Shown: positions 62,253-64,000 of the stretch, in pieces
Position numbering within the stretch: position 1 is the stretch's first letter
Layout of the letters: each line of letters opens with the position of its first letter
Assembly (NCBI GenBank): GCA_035934235.1
Contig: DASYYB010000027.1
Location: 1-64,000, forward strand
Reading direction: 5' to 3'
DNA: 64,000 nt
Origin: REEB95 sp035934235
Lineage (GTDB): Bacteria > Pseudomonadota > Alphaproteobacteria > ATCC43930 > CGMCC-115725
The notes under the pieces: model-generated
The model's database searches: none
Seen by the model: only the letters and a program-made list of their open reading frames with translations
What the model was told of the DNA's origin: nothing
Made by a program: the position numbers and the translations under genes

Positions 62253-62422
62253 AATCCAAAGACGCGGCGCGGGTCTTGCGCGAGGTGCGCCGCATGCGGA
62301 GCCGGATCCGCAACCTGCCGCGCGGCGACGTCCGGCGCGCCCTTAAGGCGGCTGCCGACAAACTGGACATGATCGCACGCTGCCTGGAAGCGAAAGCCAC
62401 GCCGCGCAAGCGGGCGAAGTAA
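62249..62422 (+). CDS. Small basic helical protein, 57 residues
   Basis: It starts at GTG 62249, overlapping the previous stop (GTGA) with GGGGGAAAG upstream. It is strongly basic and helical (KSKDAARVLREVRRMRSRIR, LKAAADKLDMIARCLEAKAT). The family is not recognised. Coupling to the 67-residue gene and protein-like composition support it. Confidence 0.6.
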   Translation: MKSKDAARVLREVRRMRSRIRNLPRGDVRRALKAAADKLDMIARCLEAKATPRKRAK

Positions 62423-62446
62423 GGGCCGCAGCGCCGGTCCGGATGA

Positions 62447-63958
62447 CTAGGCGCGCAACCAGGTGGCGAGATAGCGTTCCGCCTTGCCGTATTCGCCGGC
62501 GCGGCCGATGAAGCCGACATACCAGTCGGGCCGGATGACGTAGAGGCCGGCGCCGTAACGCGCGTTGATTTCGCCTTCGGCCGATGCAGTCAGCACTTTG
62601 ACCCACGGCATGAAGCGCGCCGCGAGTTCGACCGCGCCCGGCGCCTCGGTCGCGCCGACGGCAAGCAGCGTAAAGCCGTCGCGGTTGAACACGTCGAAGA
62701 GCTGCCGGCGCTGACCGTCGACGGTCGCCGCGGCGTCGGGTGCCCGGTCGCCGGGTCGCAGCCGTTTGCTGGGCCGGCCCTGGCTGAGCGCGCTCTTTGG
62801 ATAGCGGATGTCGAGCTCGGTCATGCTGCGCGCAAAGATTCGGCGCACCGCCGCGAACCGCATCAAGAACGCGACCACTTGGTTGCGCAGCAGCTGCGCC
62901 GCGAGCTGGTGCAACGTCGCTAGTTGCGTCAGGCGGGCGGCATTGCGCAGCACCATGTCGCCGACGGCGCTGCGTTCCGGTGAATAGGTCGCCAGCAGGC
63001 GGTCGCCGGCCTTGCCTTTGATCGCCAGCGCCAGTTTCCACGCCAGATTGAACGCGTCATGGATGCCGGTGTTCATGCCCTGGCCGCCGGCCGGGCTATG
63101 AATGTGCGCGGCGTCGCCCGTCAAAAAAACGCGGCCGTGCCGATAATCCGCGACCTTGCGGTCGTTGATGCGGAACAGGCTGAGCCACACCGGATCGTAG
63201 GCGCGCACGCCGCTCGGGCCGCGCCGGTCGAGGGCCGATTGTATGAGGTCGAGCGTCGCTTCCTGTGGCGCCGTTGTCGCCGGTCCGAGGTCGGCAATGA
63301 CGCGGAACCGGCCGCGCTGCATCGGAAAGATTCCGAGCACGCCTTCGCGATGCCAATAAAGCTGAAGCTTGTCCTCGACGGCGCCGTCGAGCTTGACGTC
63401 GCCGAGCATGAAGGCGACGGGCTCGGTCTCGCCGGCGAAATCGAGCTTGAGGCCGTGGCGCACGACGCTGTGCGCGCCGTCGCAGGCGACGAGATAATCG
63501 CACGTGACCCGCTCCGTCCGCCCGTCGGCGTGGCGCAGCGTGCAGGCGACGCTGTCCGATCCCGCCTCGAAGGACGTCAGTTCCACCGTGCGCTCGAGCC
63601 GGCCGCCGAGCCGTTCGAGATGCTCCTCGAGCAGGCGTTCGATCTCGCTCTGCGGGATGAACAGCGCATAGGGATAGGGCGTAGCGATGCCGACAAAGCT
63701 GATCTCGGCGATGAGACGGCCGTTGGCGTGCAGCTGTGCCTCGCGGGTCGGCCGGCCGACGGCGGTGAAATCGTCGGCGCAGCCGGCCAGCCGCAGCAAC
63801 TCGAGCGTACGCGGCCAGACGACCAACGCCTTCGAAAGATCGGTGCGCCGCGCCGCGCGTTCGACCGCGCGGAAGGCGACGCCGCGGCGGCACAGCTCGC
63901 CCGCCATGGCCAATCCGATCGGGCCGCCGCCGGCGACGAGAACGGGAACGTCGCTCAC
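62447..63958 (-). CDS. FAD-dependent aromatic monooxygenase (group A, PHBH-like)
   Basis: The protein has 503 residues from GTG 63958. It carries the FAD GxGxxG VLVAGGGPIGLAMAGEL, the DG motif LVACDGAHSVVRH, and the GD motif VFLTGDAAHIHSPAGGQGMN. A thioredoxin-like C-terminal domain follows (about 400-503), as in phenol/pentachlorophenol-type hydroxylases. It would hydroxylate an aromatic ring or polyketide with NAD(P)H and O2. It overlaps the preceding gene (GTGA), so it belongs to an operon that continues beyond the window. Confidence 0.88.
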   Translation of the reverse strand: MSDVPVLVAGGGPIGLAMAGELCRRGVAFRAVERAARRTDLSKALVVWPRTLELLRLAGCADDFTAVGRPTREAQLHANGRLIAEISFVGIATPYPYALFIPQSEIERLLEEHLERLGGRLERTVELTSFEAGSDSVACTLRHADGRTERVTCDYLVACDGAHSVVRHGLKLDFAGETEPVAFMLGDVKLDGAVEDKLQLYWHREGVLGIFPMQRGRFRVIADLGPATTAPQEATLDLIQSALDRRGPSGVRAYDPVWLSLFRINDRKVADYRHGRVFLTGDAAHIHSPAGGQGMNTGIHDAFNLAWKLALAIKGKAGDRLLATYSPERSAVGDMVLRNAARLTQLATLHQLAAQLLRNQVVAFLMRFAAVRRIFARSMTELDIRYPKSALSQGRPSKRLRPGDRAPDAAATVDGQRRQLFDVFNRDGFTLLAVGATEAPGAVELAARFMPWVKVLTASAEGEINARYGAGLYVIRPDWYVGFIGRAGEYGKAERYLATWLRA

Positions 63959-64000
63959 GGTCCGGCGCTCCCGGGAATCGGCACGATCTTGGGCGCGTCG
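63955..64000 (-). CDS. 3' end of a gene entering from the right edge
   Basis: The last 14 residues (...DAPKIVPIPGSAGP) end at TGA 63957-63955, overlapping the GTG of the monooxygenase. It is too short to assign a family. Confidence 0.4.
   Translation of the reverse strand, partial: DAPKIVPIPGSAGP

Overview
The window is GC-rich chromosomal DNA, most likely from an alphaproteobacterium. Four things point there: the heme block hemY-mic60-hemD-hemC divergent from tsaD and followed by gpsA, a Tad/Flp pilus locus with Caulobacter-type cpaBCDEF order, a CHCC zinc-finger (NDUFS6-like) protein, and several small proteins of the kind found in that class. The order is uncertain (Rhodospirillales sensu lato is a guess). 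Genes are dense on both strands, with frequent ATGA/GTGA overlaps.

Layout. 1-3.8 kb: tail of a ClC chloride channel, an orphan CoxL-like molybdenum hydroxylase subunit and an ACMSD-type amidohydrolase. 3.8-13.3 kb: a Tad pilus locus on the minus strand (cpaB-cpaC-cpaD-cpaE-cpaF-tadB-tadC plus a TPR lipoprotein), with a small Flp pilin starting at TTG on the opposite strand across an AT-rich spacer. 13.3-17.6 kb: a SIS-domain isomerase, an in-frame fusion of a fumarylacetoacetate-hydrolase domain with a ketopantoate-reductase domain, and a GMC oxidoreductase. 17.8-22.4 kb: small unknown genes, a LuxR-type regulator and a TlpA-like thioredoxin.

22.4-31.0 kb is the most interesting part. It holds a secreted protein, a second LuxR-type regulator, a repeat protein of amyloid type, three small exported proteins, a C39-family peptidase and a coiled-coil plus beta-barrel outer-membrane protein. 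This combination resembles the Pseudomonas Fap functional-amyloid system (amyloid subunits, FapD C39 peptidase, FapF barrel), although the subunits look different. Three of the small exported proteins share an L-x-x-Q-R-G-[G/S] motif, like a double-glycine leader that a C39 peptidase could recognise. A near-perfect sigma-54 promoter lies before the repeat-protein gene and another before the first secreted gene. A sigma-54 activator (GAFTGA-type AAA+ with Fis HTH) follows the cluster. I read this as one secretion and assembly module with its own regulator.

31.6-40.3 kb looks like a genomic island integrated in tRNA-Thr(CGT). A 36-bp direct repeat of the tRNA 3' end marks the far end, and a tyrosine-recombinase remnant sits beside the tRNA. 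Its cargo is a TonB-dependent receptor with a tonB-exbB-exbD1-exbD2-TPR operon and a small lipoprotein.

40.3-64 kb is mostly housekeeping: hemY (its stop codon lies inside the tRNA-Thr gene), mic60, hemD, hemC, tsaD, a PEBP protein, gpsA, a class I amidotransferase, a truncated sirtuin, cytochrome b561, a CHRD protein, tRNA-Arg(CCG), DUF924, a LivK-like binding protein, a FecR/DUF6600 protein, a lysophospholipase-like lipoprotein, an ABC ATPase, a zinc-finger protein, polA, a PAS protein, small proteins, a membrane protein and an FAD monooxygenase.
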